Notes under the pieces: generated by a model
Seen by the model: only the letters and a program-made list of their open reading frames with translations
Told to the model about the DNA's origin: nothing
Databases searched by the model: none
Program-made: the position numbers and the translations under genes
Origin: Crambe crambe
Lineage: Eukaryota; Porifera; Demospongiae; Poecilosclerida; Crambeidae
Length of the DNA stretch: 64,000 nt
Assembly: GCA_963924555.1 (NCBI GenBank)
Contig: OZ004585.1
Span: forward strand, 6,833,488-6,897,487
Direction: 5' to 3'
Part shown: positions 39,840 to 50,900 of the stretch, piece after piece
Position numbering within the stretch: position 1 is the stretch's first letter
Layout: each line of letters starts with the position of its first letter

Positions 39840-40195
39840 AGGATGGATGATCAACTATGTAGCTGATGTGAAGAGTTTGCTGGAGCTTATTTGGATGACG
39901 CAGTCAGATGCTGGGTTGACACTGAAAGTTGAAAAGTGCCAGTTTTGGTCAGAAGAAAGTCCATTACCTGGGTCACGTCATTGGAGGTGGGCCTTGAAGA
40001 TCTTCCATACATACCTTTATGGACAATTCAAACTGATCATCAACCTCTGACATGGCTCCATCGAATGAAGAATGCAAATGCCCGACTTACCCACTGGTCA
40101 CTGGCAATATAACCCTACTCGTTTAAAGTCACCCATCGACGGGGTCTGAACAATGGAAATGCAGACAGTCTCTCTCGTGGACCAGTTAATGATGA
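39840..40195 (+). mobile_element. Decayed Ty3/Gypsy reverse transcriptase - RNase H fragment
   Basis: Across shifting frames one can read the polymerase box AYLDDA (about 39886), GLTLKVEKCQFW, YLGHVIGG, then DHQPLTWLHRMKNANARLTH and LNNGNADSLSRG. These are typical of the RT thumb and RNase H of Gypsy elements. Stops and frameshifts break it, and the segment between RT and RNase H is deleted. No LTRs were recognised. Confidence 0.8.
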
Positions 40196-40589
40196 GACGA
40201 TAGAAATTCAGACTTGAGCATGAATGTGACAGAGTTAGTGTATGCATGTAGTGCATGATTATTGATTTGTAGGTAATTAGTGGTTTCATTTCTGTTTTTA
40301 GCTGTTAGTCTTTTTGTGCTTGATTTTTCCTGCTGTGTTCTAGAATCTTCTCTTGTGCCTGTTTTTTCCTGCATGTGTGTCGGTGTAACTGCTTGAGGGA
40401 GAATCAGACCAGAAGATGATGATGGCAACACAGGAGCAGAATTTGATACAGTAGGTTGGCTTGGAACTGCAGAAGGAGGAGCAAGAGAAGAGAGTATGGA
40501 AGATTGAGATGCCACAACCGAAGCCAAAACAATGGGTGATGTGATTTTGAGAGTTCTATTATTAAAAAGTTTACTAACTACATTGTTAC

Positions 40590-42960
40590 AAGGTACCTCT
40601 ATATACAGTGGACCAATGGAGACATGCACCTCTGTTATCAGTGGAATGTACCCCTCTATTCCATAGACTTCTCCTCTTCTCCTCCATCTCTTTCTAACTA
40701 CTTGTCTGAAGGGTACCAGTTGCTTGATGTGTGGACTGAAGGAGAGTTTGAGACTAACAGTGTCAAAGGAGCCCTCAAACCCCCCCCTCCCCCCCCCCCC
40801 CCCCCCCCGGGTGGAGGGAAGGGGGAGGGAAAGAATGGGGGGCACGTGGAAGAAGGAGGGAGAAGGGGAGATGGGGGAGCGGGATAATAAGATCACAAGG
40901 TAAAGACTAGATTTGTGATTGGAGATGCATAGAAATTTTTCATGTCCTCTCTGGGGGCAAGCTTCAATTGAAGTCGGCAAAGGGTTGACATGCTTGGAAA
41001 ATTTTAAACTACTTAGCAGCTGGCATGATTTGGCCTGTAATCTGTTCTTTCACTGATCAAGTAGGCTACAAGCTAGCCCCCCCCCCCCCCCCCCCCCAAG
41101 TGGCTCGCTTCACTCATAATGATCCTCCCACACATTTCGACAGGCCAAGTTTTAGACTCAATCCTCTATAATATTTATATTAGCTGTGTGCAGCACATGC
41201 ACACAATTATCACGCACTTGCTGATACATACCATGTATATAACCATCACCTTTAGCACTGTGTCTAACATTTTTCTACCTGTCTAGGAGATGAGTGAGGT
41301 TGTTTAAGTTCGCAAGGGGGGCCCCTCTATATTTCCTCTTTATTGTATCAATTCAGAGAGAAGAAATACATAGCCTTTTGCCTGGGGGGATTTAGATCCA
41401 CCATAGCTACTTCACTCCTCGTCAAGTCAGGGTTCAAAGTGCAAGATGTCGACAAGGGATTTAACTACAACTGGTCAGGTAATTAGAGGGGCAGCATGTA
41501 ATCTCCCCAACCACTGGTCAGGTAATTAGAGGGGCAGCATGTAATCTACCTAACTATGTATAACAGCGAGTAAAGGACACTTTGGGATCAGCCACTTTGT
41601 CCTTTGTAGAGAGGTCGTCCTTTCCTCGGTGGTTAAAAAAAGGGGCATGGGGTTGTCCTTTCCTTGGTGGTAAATGCTATGGGAAAGGGGCCCAATAGAG
41701 CATCCTTTGTTGGGAGGTTGAAGGTTCGCTTAGATGATAATTATCATTGAATAATAGCTACTGGCTTGTCCCAAAGTGTACATTTGTACAGATTTGAGTG
41801 ACAGTTGATCTTTATGTACGTGCTTTGTTTCAGATGTGTCCCAGCATGAGAGAAATCCTCTAGAAAATGTATGAAGAAGCCACTGAATGATCGATCCTCC
41901 ACGAAACAAACTCATCATCGTATTATATACTAGTTAGTTCTAAACTGTTTGTATTCCCCATTTTCCAGCATGTATTTATGTATAGCTAAAGCTGACAAAA
42001 ACTTTGTTTAATACACATGGTTTCTATCTAGTGCTTGCTATGGCACTATTGCTTTCTTTCACATCCTCTTATTGAGGTTCAAACTAATCAATAAATTCTT
42101 ATGGTGGTCCTTCCAAGATAAGTGGAGGACTGGAGGTTCTGGTTTGGAGTCTGACTCCACCACCTCTGGATCACCCTCCTACTTTTTCACCATGGTTAGA
42201 TCTGCATGCAATGGAGAACAAACAAATGAGATGCTTACAACAGTGTCTTGAATGCTGGAGGTAGAGCATGAACCTATATAAAACTGAATGCTTTCTTGTC
42301 CTTGACAACTAGCTATCATTCGCCACACCTCCTGATTTACTGCCCCTGGAATTTATTGCAGCATAGCTAATCGAATCCAGAGATCGTAGAATTCAATAGT
42401 TTGTCCAACTCAGTAAGACATGAGATGTGCTAGAACTTTGTAAGTGACCAATCATTCTTAATGCCATTAGGTAATACAGAGAAAGAACGACTGCTTTACT
42501 GCTTTCTTTGCTGCAGATTTTGTAATTTTTTTTTTTTTTTTTGGTTGGCATTATTATGATAGCTATATCATTGTGTGTACAAGTACATGGTTGCCTATAA
42601 CTGGCAAGCCACTAATTTTACTTACTTTACCATCTCAAGTAACACCACAAACTTCTAAGAATATGGGAGAAGCTAGCTATTAAATTATAGCAATAAAGGA
42701 TTAACGGGGGTGGTTGTGTGCTGCCAATTTCAGCATGGATTTTGATATTGATAGGACAATGGATCATGTTTCTGTGGTCTAGCTATTAAGCCACTACCCA
42801 CTTTTCTTATTCCTGAAGCTTCCAGGGGTATAACCTAGTGTCCTTTCACACATGCAGGCTCATAACATTATAGTTCGTTATACTGACTAGCTGTAGTGAA
42901 CAGGGAAACTGTTCCCCGGCACATCACTTGACTATAATTAAAAAGATGAACATACATTAT
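40590..42960 (+). pseudogene. Rearranged pseudogene copy of the last three exons of the rhodanese gene
   Basis: Sequence from 40593 matches 31101 onward: minisatellite remnant, exon 12 (40664 to about 40780; the conserved Arg of DVRTE is now Trp), exon 13 (about 41357-41480, with an internal deletion removing the codons after DKGF) and exon 14 (about 41834-41891, with CTC TAG replacing CTC CAG). The 3' flank follows to 42960. The segment about 40800-41325 corresponds to 31290-31800 but in reverse orientation, bounded by a C run at 40786-40808 and GGGGGGCCCC at about 41317-41326. Stops, deletion and inversion make it non-functional. Confidence 0.9.
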
Positions 42961-43615
42961 GTTACAGTAAATAAAAACAAACAAACAAACAAAAAACAAC
43001 AAACTATAGCTAGCTACTATAGAGTTTTCTTATTTGACGTCACAGGTCACGTGCGATCGATTTACCCCGCCTCCTGGTGTACAGCTGATATAGCAGCTCT
43101 GTACAGAAGTGGTAAACAAAATTAATGCTCTAGTTCTTGTCACGCTAGGATTGGCTTTTCGTACCAAAGATACATCTTTATATTAGTAACTAGCTGGAAC
43201 ATATTATACTGAATGAATCATAACTTCTGCTGCAGGTATAGCCGATTTCACTATATAACTGCCTATTCGCTTGTACACCAACATTTTCCGTATAGCTACT
43301 TCCGTATACTCTTAAACAATCTGTATAACTTCCGTCTGACTTCCGTACATGTCCGTAGAGATCACATGATGAAAAATCTCTATAGCTGGATTTACTCATG
43401 AATAATATGGCTAGCTATATATGCATACTTAACTGGCTATAAAAGAACTGCACTAGCTACAATGAATAGCATAATGCATATAATAGCTAACTACACTGGC
43501 ATAGCTGGATTTACTCATGAATATGGCTAGCTATAGCCTATGCATAATCTGGATAAAAGAACTGCTGAGCATTTGAGGTAACTGTAGCTAGCAATAGCTA
43601 CTGGCATAGAACATA
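42961..43615. other. Intergenic interval with a possible upstream control region
   Basis: No gene is seen. TGACGTCA (CRE-type palindrome) at 43035-43042 and TCACGTGC (E-box) at about 43047-43054 lie close together, followed by a moderately GC-rich stretch. This is 1.6 kb upstream of the first IP3-receptor exon. ATTTACTCATGAATA-type phrases are repeated at 43389 and 43509. Confidence 0.4.
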
Positions 43616-43775
43616 CAGTGGAACGTCTGATAAAGGACACTCCGAAAGAGGACAGCTAAACCTCTACAACAAACAGAGGACAATAACTACTAGCTACACA
43701 AAATAACCTCCAAAAGAGGACAACCTCCCTAGCTGCAAAGGACAAAAGGAGTGTTCCATTAGCTAGGTTCTACTG
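43616..43775. mobile_element. Complete 160-bp pogo-like MITE with TA target duplication
   Basis: It begins CAGTGGAACGTCTGATAAAG and ends in the inverse (GAGTGTTCCATTAGC...GTTCTACTG), flanked by TA at 43614-43615 and 43776-43777. TA duplication and the CAGT start fit Tc1/mariner-pogo-type elements. It is the best-preserved representative of the CAGTGGAA family that occurs in pieces throughout the window. Confidence 0.75.
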
Positions 43776-43837
43776 TAGCTAGCTATTGGTTCAACGCACT
43801 ACACTGACAGGCCAGCCACGATGATAAAGGTACGATC

Positions 43838-43960
43838 ACCCCACAAAAAGCTGAATACCATGAGCTCGAAGTACCACGCCCACCTCCAGTATGTGGGAAA
43901 AAGCTGAATACCATGAGCTCGAAGTACCACGCCCACCTCCAGTATGTGGGCGTAGCACCT
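43838..43960 (+). repeat. Tandem duplication of a 55-60 bp segment
   Basis: AAAAAGCTGAATACCATGAG through CACCTCCAGTATGTGGG occurs twice in a row with no differences that I see, just upstream of the probable 5' UTR of IP3-receptor exon 1a. Confidence 0.9.
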
Positions 43961-44689
43961 ACCCCTCCGAAGCCAGATAAAAGACAGGCTTGTAGCTAGG
44001 TGTGGACTCTGCTGGCTCACAAATCGGAAGATATCTAGTCAGAGACGGAGTCTTTCAACTGGTGAAGGAGATTTGCACAATCTAGTTCTAAAATTGGACA
44101 AAAAAGAACTTCACACAGGTAATTGAAAAGGGCAGATACTAGCCAGCCAGCCATATTGTGTGTACAGTATGCTTCATTATCATAACAGGGTTTCTTGATC
44201 TATATAGCTCTAGCTAGCTATACCATGTCCCTTATTAAGTTCAATGTGCTTTATAATATTGCTAAATAGTTAGTTAAATTATTTATAGTGGAAGTGATTA
44301 TTACTCACTTTTTGTGTGTCACTAAAGTTACTCTTGTTACAATCCTAAAAGTAATTAGCTAGCTACTATTGTAGCTAGATGTTACAGCAGCAAAAGATCT
44401 CAGATTCAATTAACAGAATATTGTTCATTCTGAATTGTATCTACACCAAACTACTTAGCTGGCTGGCTACGAGATGTTAGCTGCAGGATCTATGGATCAT
44501 CCGCATTTTTCTGGTCTTATTATCATTATATCTAGATAGCAATACCAATAATCAAAAAATACTGATTTTAGCTTCATTTTAATGTCGATATTATGAACTC
44601 AAGCAAGGTGTGATATTTTAATTATTATGCTCTGCACAGAGAATAGAAGATTCTGAAGAGAAAAAGAGCAAAGAAAACATCCATACTTG

Positions 44690-44919
44690 ATGGAGGATTC
44701 CGAAGACGAGGGAGCTCCTTTGTATGAGCTCCTTGAGATGAGGGGCTTTGTCACACCTCGTCACAGAGCTTATAGGTCAATGAGTGCTCCTGCTCCACTC
44801 TCCATGGGTTATGGGCTTGATGGTGGCGGAGTCTCTTCTTACCTGAAGATAGGAGACAAGGTTGCTCTTTATTCAGAGAGTGATGACGACAAGACTACTG
44901 GATTTGTCAGCACTCTGGG
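44690..44919 (+). other. ITPR: IP3-receptor alternative first exon 1a
   Basis: The ATG at 44690 starts a 46-residue extension ([20 protein letters not shown], then a basic Ser-rich part with RSMSAP and a Gly-rich linker). The conserved start [16 protein letters not shown] follows and ends FVSTLG with donor GG|GTACGT. A likely 5' UTR exon ends CTTCACACAG|GTAATT at about 44119, with the matching acceptor CTCTGCACAG just before 44640. The conserved SxxLxIGD...STLG core shows that this is a true receptor N-terminus. Confidence 0.85.
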
Positions 44920-47900
44920 GTACGTGATAGATATTATGATGGTATGTACAGCTGTACAGTGGAATCCTTCAATGTTGAGAGAGAGAGAAAGAGAGAGAGA
45001 GAGAGATGTATCACATAGGTTCTATTGCACAATGTGTGCATGCATGTTGTACAGCTCATTGTTTTTTTTTTCTGCAAAAGTTTTCTTACATGTTAAATTT
45101 ATGTTTGGCTTTCACACTCTCATGAGTTTTACCTCCAACCCTTGCCTCCAGCCCTTGCCTCCAACCCTTCCCTAGTACCTCCAGCCCTTGACTGGTAGTC
45201 CTGTATAAACAAGCTAAAACAATATTAGCTAAATGGCTTGACATTGTATAGCTGCACTAAATTCTGCTTATAGTATGAGATAAACTTACAGGCTATGCAT
45301 GCAAGGTAGTTTATAGACCAGTATCTCTGTCCCCTTGGGTGAAGGAAGGGGGAGGGGCTACTATCCATCCTATTTATTATGTCAATGGTCAAGTCTGTGG
45401 TGTATGTTAGCAAAAGCTTACTACAACATGACAACAAAAGTGGTTGTAAGTAGGCGGTCAGAACAATGCCTGTATGGTCTGATCTGGTGGTTGGAGAGTT
45501 GTACTTATCAATTATTTCTAGCACTAATATCTCAAAACTAGCGGCTTGAGAGAGTGGCTTAGCGGAATGAAGGCGGCCTTATTGAACTTGCTCTAGTTCA
45601 GAGGAAGTGATTCTAAGTTTCTCATCAACAGTCAGGCTTTCTTTTCAGTTCCTTATAATTATAAATAATAGCAAACAAATACTGCATGATTCACAAAGTG
45701 TCCTGATAAATCACCGAGAGGAAGGATTGGATAATGAAGAAACCAAGTGTGCATCCAATAGTATACATCCAGTTAGTGGATCCTCCTATTAAAGGACCCT
45801 CCTAACCCTCTCTCCTATATTAAATACATAGGCTCCAACTGTCCTGGAATGTCCAGGACAGTCCTGGATTCGTTGATTTTGTCCTGTGTCCTGGATGCAC
45901 CTGCTGTTTGTCCTGGATTTGGCCAGACATGCTTTGATAACAATAGTACTTAAAATTTTGAGCGTGCTGCTATGATTCTTCTTTCAATGAAAGAAGTGAC
46001 TTTATTGTCACTGAACCAATCTCAGACTCAAGAATCGAGTTCCTTGATGTTTGTAAACTAAACAAAAAAAACAACAAACTTGATGGGTGTGGTTTGGATG
46101 TGATTTAGCTGTGTGGTTGGTGGGTGGGTATGGCTTACATCCTTGAAGTAGTTTTCAAAGTTGGATGAATAACCCCACACCTTGAAAGTGACGTCTCTTG
46201 TGGTGCTAACATAATTATTATTGTTCTTCCTCTTGAGCTATAGCAAGGGTAGAAGTGGGTGTGGTTTGGTAAATGAAGTAATGAGCATAAATTAATGATA
46301 ACAATTATTGTGTTTGTGTTAATTATTACATCTTACTCCTAATCTCTTGTATCTACATAGCTAGCTTGGAATTTCCCCTAGAGATGCATAACTGTATACC
46401 TGATAGAGCAAAAACAGTTTAGAAAATCTGTTTGGGTTACATTCAGAAAGAGGAAATGAGAATATTATGTATAATAGCTGGGAAATGTGTGCATGCACGC
46501 AACTAGCATGCAAGGGGTTAAGAAAATTAGCTATGAATATTAAATGCATAGCTGGCCGGCTAGGAGAAGACAATAGTTTTTGCATAAAGTTTAAAGGTGA
46601 ACTTACTTTCACCTTCCAGTTATGATCCAATTGATCCACTAATTCTTTTTTTGTGAATGTTTCAAAATAGAGCTCAGACTAGTACTTTGTTGTATGGGGT
46701 AGGCGAGCTATCTAGTACAAAAGACAAAAGTTTGTGTTGCTGACTTTGAAGTATGTTCATATTCGATATAATGACGATTATACAAATGGAAGAAATTCTG
46801 AATAGATGATAATAAGTCCTCCTCCAACTTTGAGCTAAGTAGTCTCAATTAATTCTGCTTGACTACAGTGAGCTTATCTTATTCAGCTCTTATATGCCAA
46901 GCTCTTTTGTGTAATGGCATTCAAAAAAGGAAAAGGGTAACCATTCACTTTCTCTAATTATACGTGCGGTGAATATTATGTTTTCAATATTTCTCAGCTG
47001 ATGGGTAAATTTTTTTTTTTAGTGCGTGTGATTGCATTGGCATTCATATTTTCATTCATTGACCTCCCGGTTTGCACACAGTGGCTGGTACACTGACTCA
47101 GTACAGTCCGGTGGAGAAGTGAGGGCCTGAGATTAAGTGGAGGTCCGAGATCGAGAGTTAACTAGCTAGTTGAGCGGACTGGCCACTTTAGTCTTTGTGG
47201 AACAGCAGCTAGCTAGCGAGCTAGCTGGTCAGTAGTAGTAGTAGGGATTACTACAGTGTATATATATATAGATAGCCAGCATATATAGATAGCCAGCTGG
47301 CTCTGGAGACTAAATACCACGTTGAGAAGAGGAGTCAACGGACTTTGGACTTTGGCAGGGCCTTAGGGCTGTGCACTGATAAACTGCAAACGCTGCTCAG
47401 AGGCAGAACGAGAGGATGTCTAGACTCGGCGGCCCTGGCACCGAGGGCGCGGAGGGATCCTCTGTTTCATACTTGCATATAGGTGACCATATCTGTCTCT
47501 ATGCGGAGGGTTCGGTATCTGGGTTCATAAGTACCTTGGGGTGAGTTGATTCATAGTGACAGTAAAGGGTTCACATTATGATGTATGTCAAGAGCATGAA
47601 GTACCACTTTGATGGACAGCTTCTGGAGCTAGCGATAATGTATTTAATATCTACTAGCCACAGTGCTACAGAATTGTATATTAATAATTCTCCAGTCCTT
47701 GTGGTTGTTTTTATGGGAATACACTTGTCCCTGGAGTATGGAAACTGACGTAGCTAACTGAATGGGGCTTAAAAAATCATCATCATTCCTCTGTTCGTCT
47801 ACATCATCCAGTCATGTTCATTACACTGTACTGGGAGTACACTATTTTTGTGGTAGTTTTGTTTTTGGTTCTCTATATTTATTTTTAACTAACATCTGTA

Positions 47901-50900
47901 GTCTTTTCTTGGTACACTCAGTTATTGAGACACTGATAGGGCATTTTTAAACCTACTCCCTCCTCCTTTGTGAATCATCTCAAATGTTCCTTACTGGGAG
48001 ATGCAAAGGACACATACTTAACTGTGTGTCACTGCTTCTATGTACATTTTCCCTGGAAGACTGTTTGCCCCACTGGGGATTTTTTGTGTTCTTAAAGGGC
48101 TGCAGTAATGCACTCCCCCATATGGTATGAATATGCTGTGCAGTACTAGTCCTGTATGTAGAATAGAAGAGATACAGTTTTGATAGGTCATTTTTTGGTG
48201 CCCTAGGAGGATACACTGAATTTGGTCCACCTTTCGCTTGGTCATTTTTCGACCATCTGAGTAGTTATATATGAAACAATCTACAGTGGAATGTCTGATA
48301 ATGGACACTCTGAAAGAGGACCAACCTCTCAACAATGGACAATTTAAAAGCACCTTTGTATATGTGTACTCTAAATGACAAAAAGCTGGGCCTCCAAGTG
48401 TGTTCCAATAGAAGCTGTCTTCATGCTCAGATCTTGATACCAGACAGAGTATGTTAAATTGGGGACTATTTTTTCCATGTACATACAAAAAATGTAAGCA
48501 GTAACGATGTAGAATTAACATGAATTATTGTTACTCTGAAAGTAATTTGTATATTCAAACATCTGCAGCCTTTCAAAAAAAATATTTTTTTTTTCCTCTT
48601 TGTGTTCATAATGTGAAAAACCCTGTGAACATTGTGCATCAATTAATCACCTTGAGCCTTTTTGAAACAAGCTTTTTTAAAAGTGCGTAAAATCGAGGGA
48701 GGTATTGGCTCGTTAGTACATAAGTTGCTATCAGTATGATGCATGGTTACAGCATGGTTACATGGACTAACTGCATTGAGGTGCTTGAGTATAGCATCAC
48801 CATGTAAGCCTCTCCAGCTGTATTAGTCTGTGGCCATTTTCAAGTGATGTCTTTGCGCCCAAATACGTCTTCCTTCTAAGCCATCACTCTATAATATTAA
48901 ACACACATACTCAACACCCGCTGCCACGGCACACCTCATGGTCCTTTTGAACTGTTACAGTTTTGCGAACATCATCTTTGAATCCTTTGTATGTCATTAT
49001 CTTACATTGGTATTCATGGTGTCTATTTCTATCCCTTAATAATATTGTTCATTATAACTGCAAATAAACAAAAAAAAGAAAGAAAGCAAACCAGCTCACA
49101 GAGTGGATGACGTACTCTCTGCTGGTGTTTTAAATGTGGAATTTGGTCAAGAATTGAATTTATGTAGTGAATGATAGTGAATGGAAATAGACTTTAAGAG
49201 TATATGGAAACAAGTCCATTCATTCTACAACTTCCCTCATCAACAACTAAAAGAACATCTCTTGTTTGTGATTGGGAGTAATTATTGGTTAAAAGAATAT
49301 GCTGTGGAATGGATCCCCTCAACTCCTTGATATGCAAAAAAATCTCTATAATCAAGACACTTTTGTGCCCCATTAATCCATCCCTGAATAAGAACACCTC
49401 TGTTAATCAGGACACCCCTCTAATCAATCAGAGCACCTGTTATAAATGATGCACATCACTCCTGAAGTAAGGACACCTCTATAATCAGGATGCCTCTAAT
49501 CAGGACGCTGTGTCCCAATACATTAATTCATTCCCGATACCTCTCTGATCGTGACAGTGCTCACAATAACAGTCAGTCACAGGACATTATCCAGCAATTG
49601 TCCGGTCATTTTCTGCCTTTGTCTGACTAATTTTTCTATTATAGCAAAATTGCTATTAGATAACCATGTCCGAACAATACTAGAGTTTTACTGTGAGCCC
49701 CTTCTAATCAGGACACCCCTCTAATCAGGACACTCCTCTAATCAGGACACCCCTCTAATCAGGACACCCCTCTAATCAGGACACCCCTCTAATCAGGACA
49801 TCCCTCTAATCAGGACATCCCTCTAATCAGGACATCCCTCTAATCAGGAGGCAGCTATAGAACTAGTTTCCAGATATCCATTATAAACTTAAATTGATAA
49901 AGGAAGGGAGTGTAGTGAAAACGAGTTTGAAGCAAGTGGTTCTACATCTGCCTAGATCACATTCTACAGTGCTTTGAGATCAACTATGAGGAAACTCCAC
50001 AATGTAGGAAATTGAATGCATATCTTTCAGTGCATACATACATACATACATACAGCTCTTGTTTTGCTGTTGATGGAAGTGGTGGTAGTGGAATTGTTTT
50101 TAGTGGTCTGTTAAATGAGCTGTTCCTAATGTAAGAATGTAGGAAGTTGAAGCACTTGCTGTTCTACAAATGTGTACACCACGATATGTCCCAGCTCTCC
50201 AAGTTTTACCAGTGAGCAGTCTGCCATAGGGTCAAAAGGTCAAATATCTGATCAAGATTTGCTATATTGGCATAATTATATCTCCATGTCATAATGGGCA
50301 ATCAACTCTTCTCATGGTCTGACATTTTGTCGAATCATTTCAAAAGAGTTATAATCCTCATTGCGTACATCATTATAATACAATGGGACACAGTGTCCTG
50401 ATCAGAGGGGTGTCCTGATTAGAGAGGTGTCCTGATTAGAGGGGTGTCCTGATCAGAGAGGTGTCTTGATTAGAGAGGTATCCTAAATCATTCTTAGTTT
50501 TTCTTCATCGTAGAATTTCGTTGAAGAATACTCAATTCAAAGTGCCTTAATAATCCAGGGAGATGTAGAACCATTTTATTGGAGTTCCATTGAACGATAC
50601 TTGGTTTGGAATGATCCAGGAAGCTTGAATAGTGAGAGATTTCATCCAAGGACCACCTTTTTGCATTTGGGGTGTTTCTAACAGTGTTAGAGTTTCATTG
50701 ATTGATGCTTGGTTTGAGGTGCCATGCATGCATAGAGTGGTGCAGGCAGCTATATATTATAGAACCAGTTCTAGGTATGAAGAAAGAACTTCTGCATGTT
50801 CTTTTTTCCCGAAATGGCTGACTCTATTGGTACAAGTACATTAAGTATACTGTGTTTGGTCTAAGCAGTAATTACTGGCATTATTACAGGAATTCAAATG

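Noticed and set aside
40186-40980. Minus-strand frame of 264 codons
   Set aside because: It crosses Gypsy debris, a pseudogene exon in antisense and a poly-C run; composition changes abruptly and no domain is seen.
46361-46639. Minus-strand 92-codon frame in IP3-receptor intron 1
   Set aside because: Isolated, no domain, no splice context and AT-rich composition.
48018-48521. Minus-strand 167-codon frame
   Set aside because: It overlaps a CAGTGGAATGTCTGATAATG-type repeat and has no domain or splice support.
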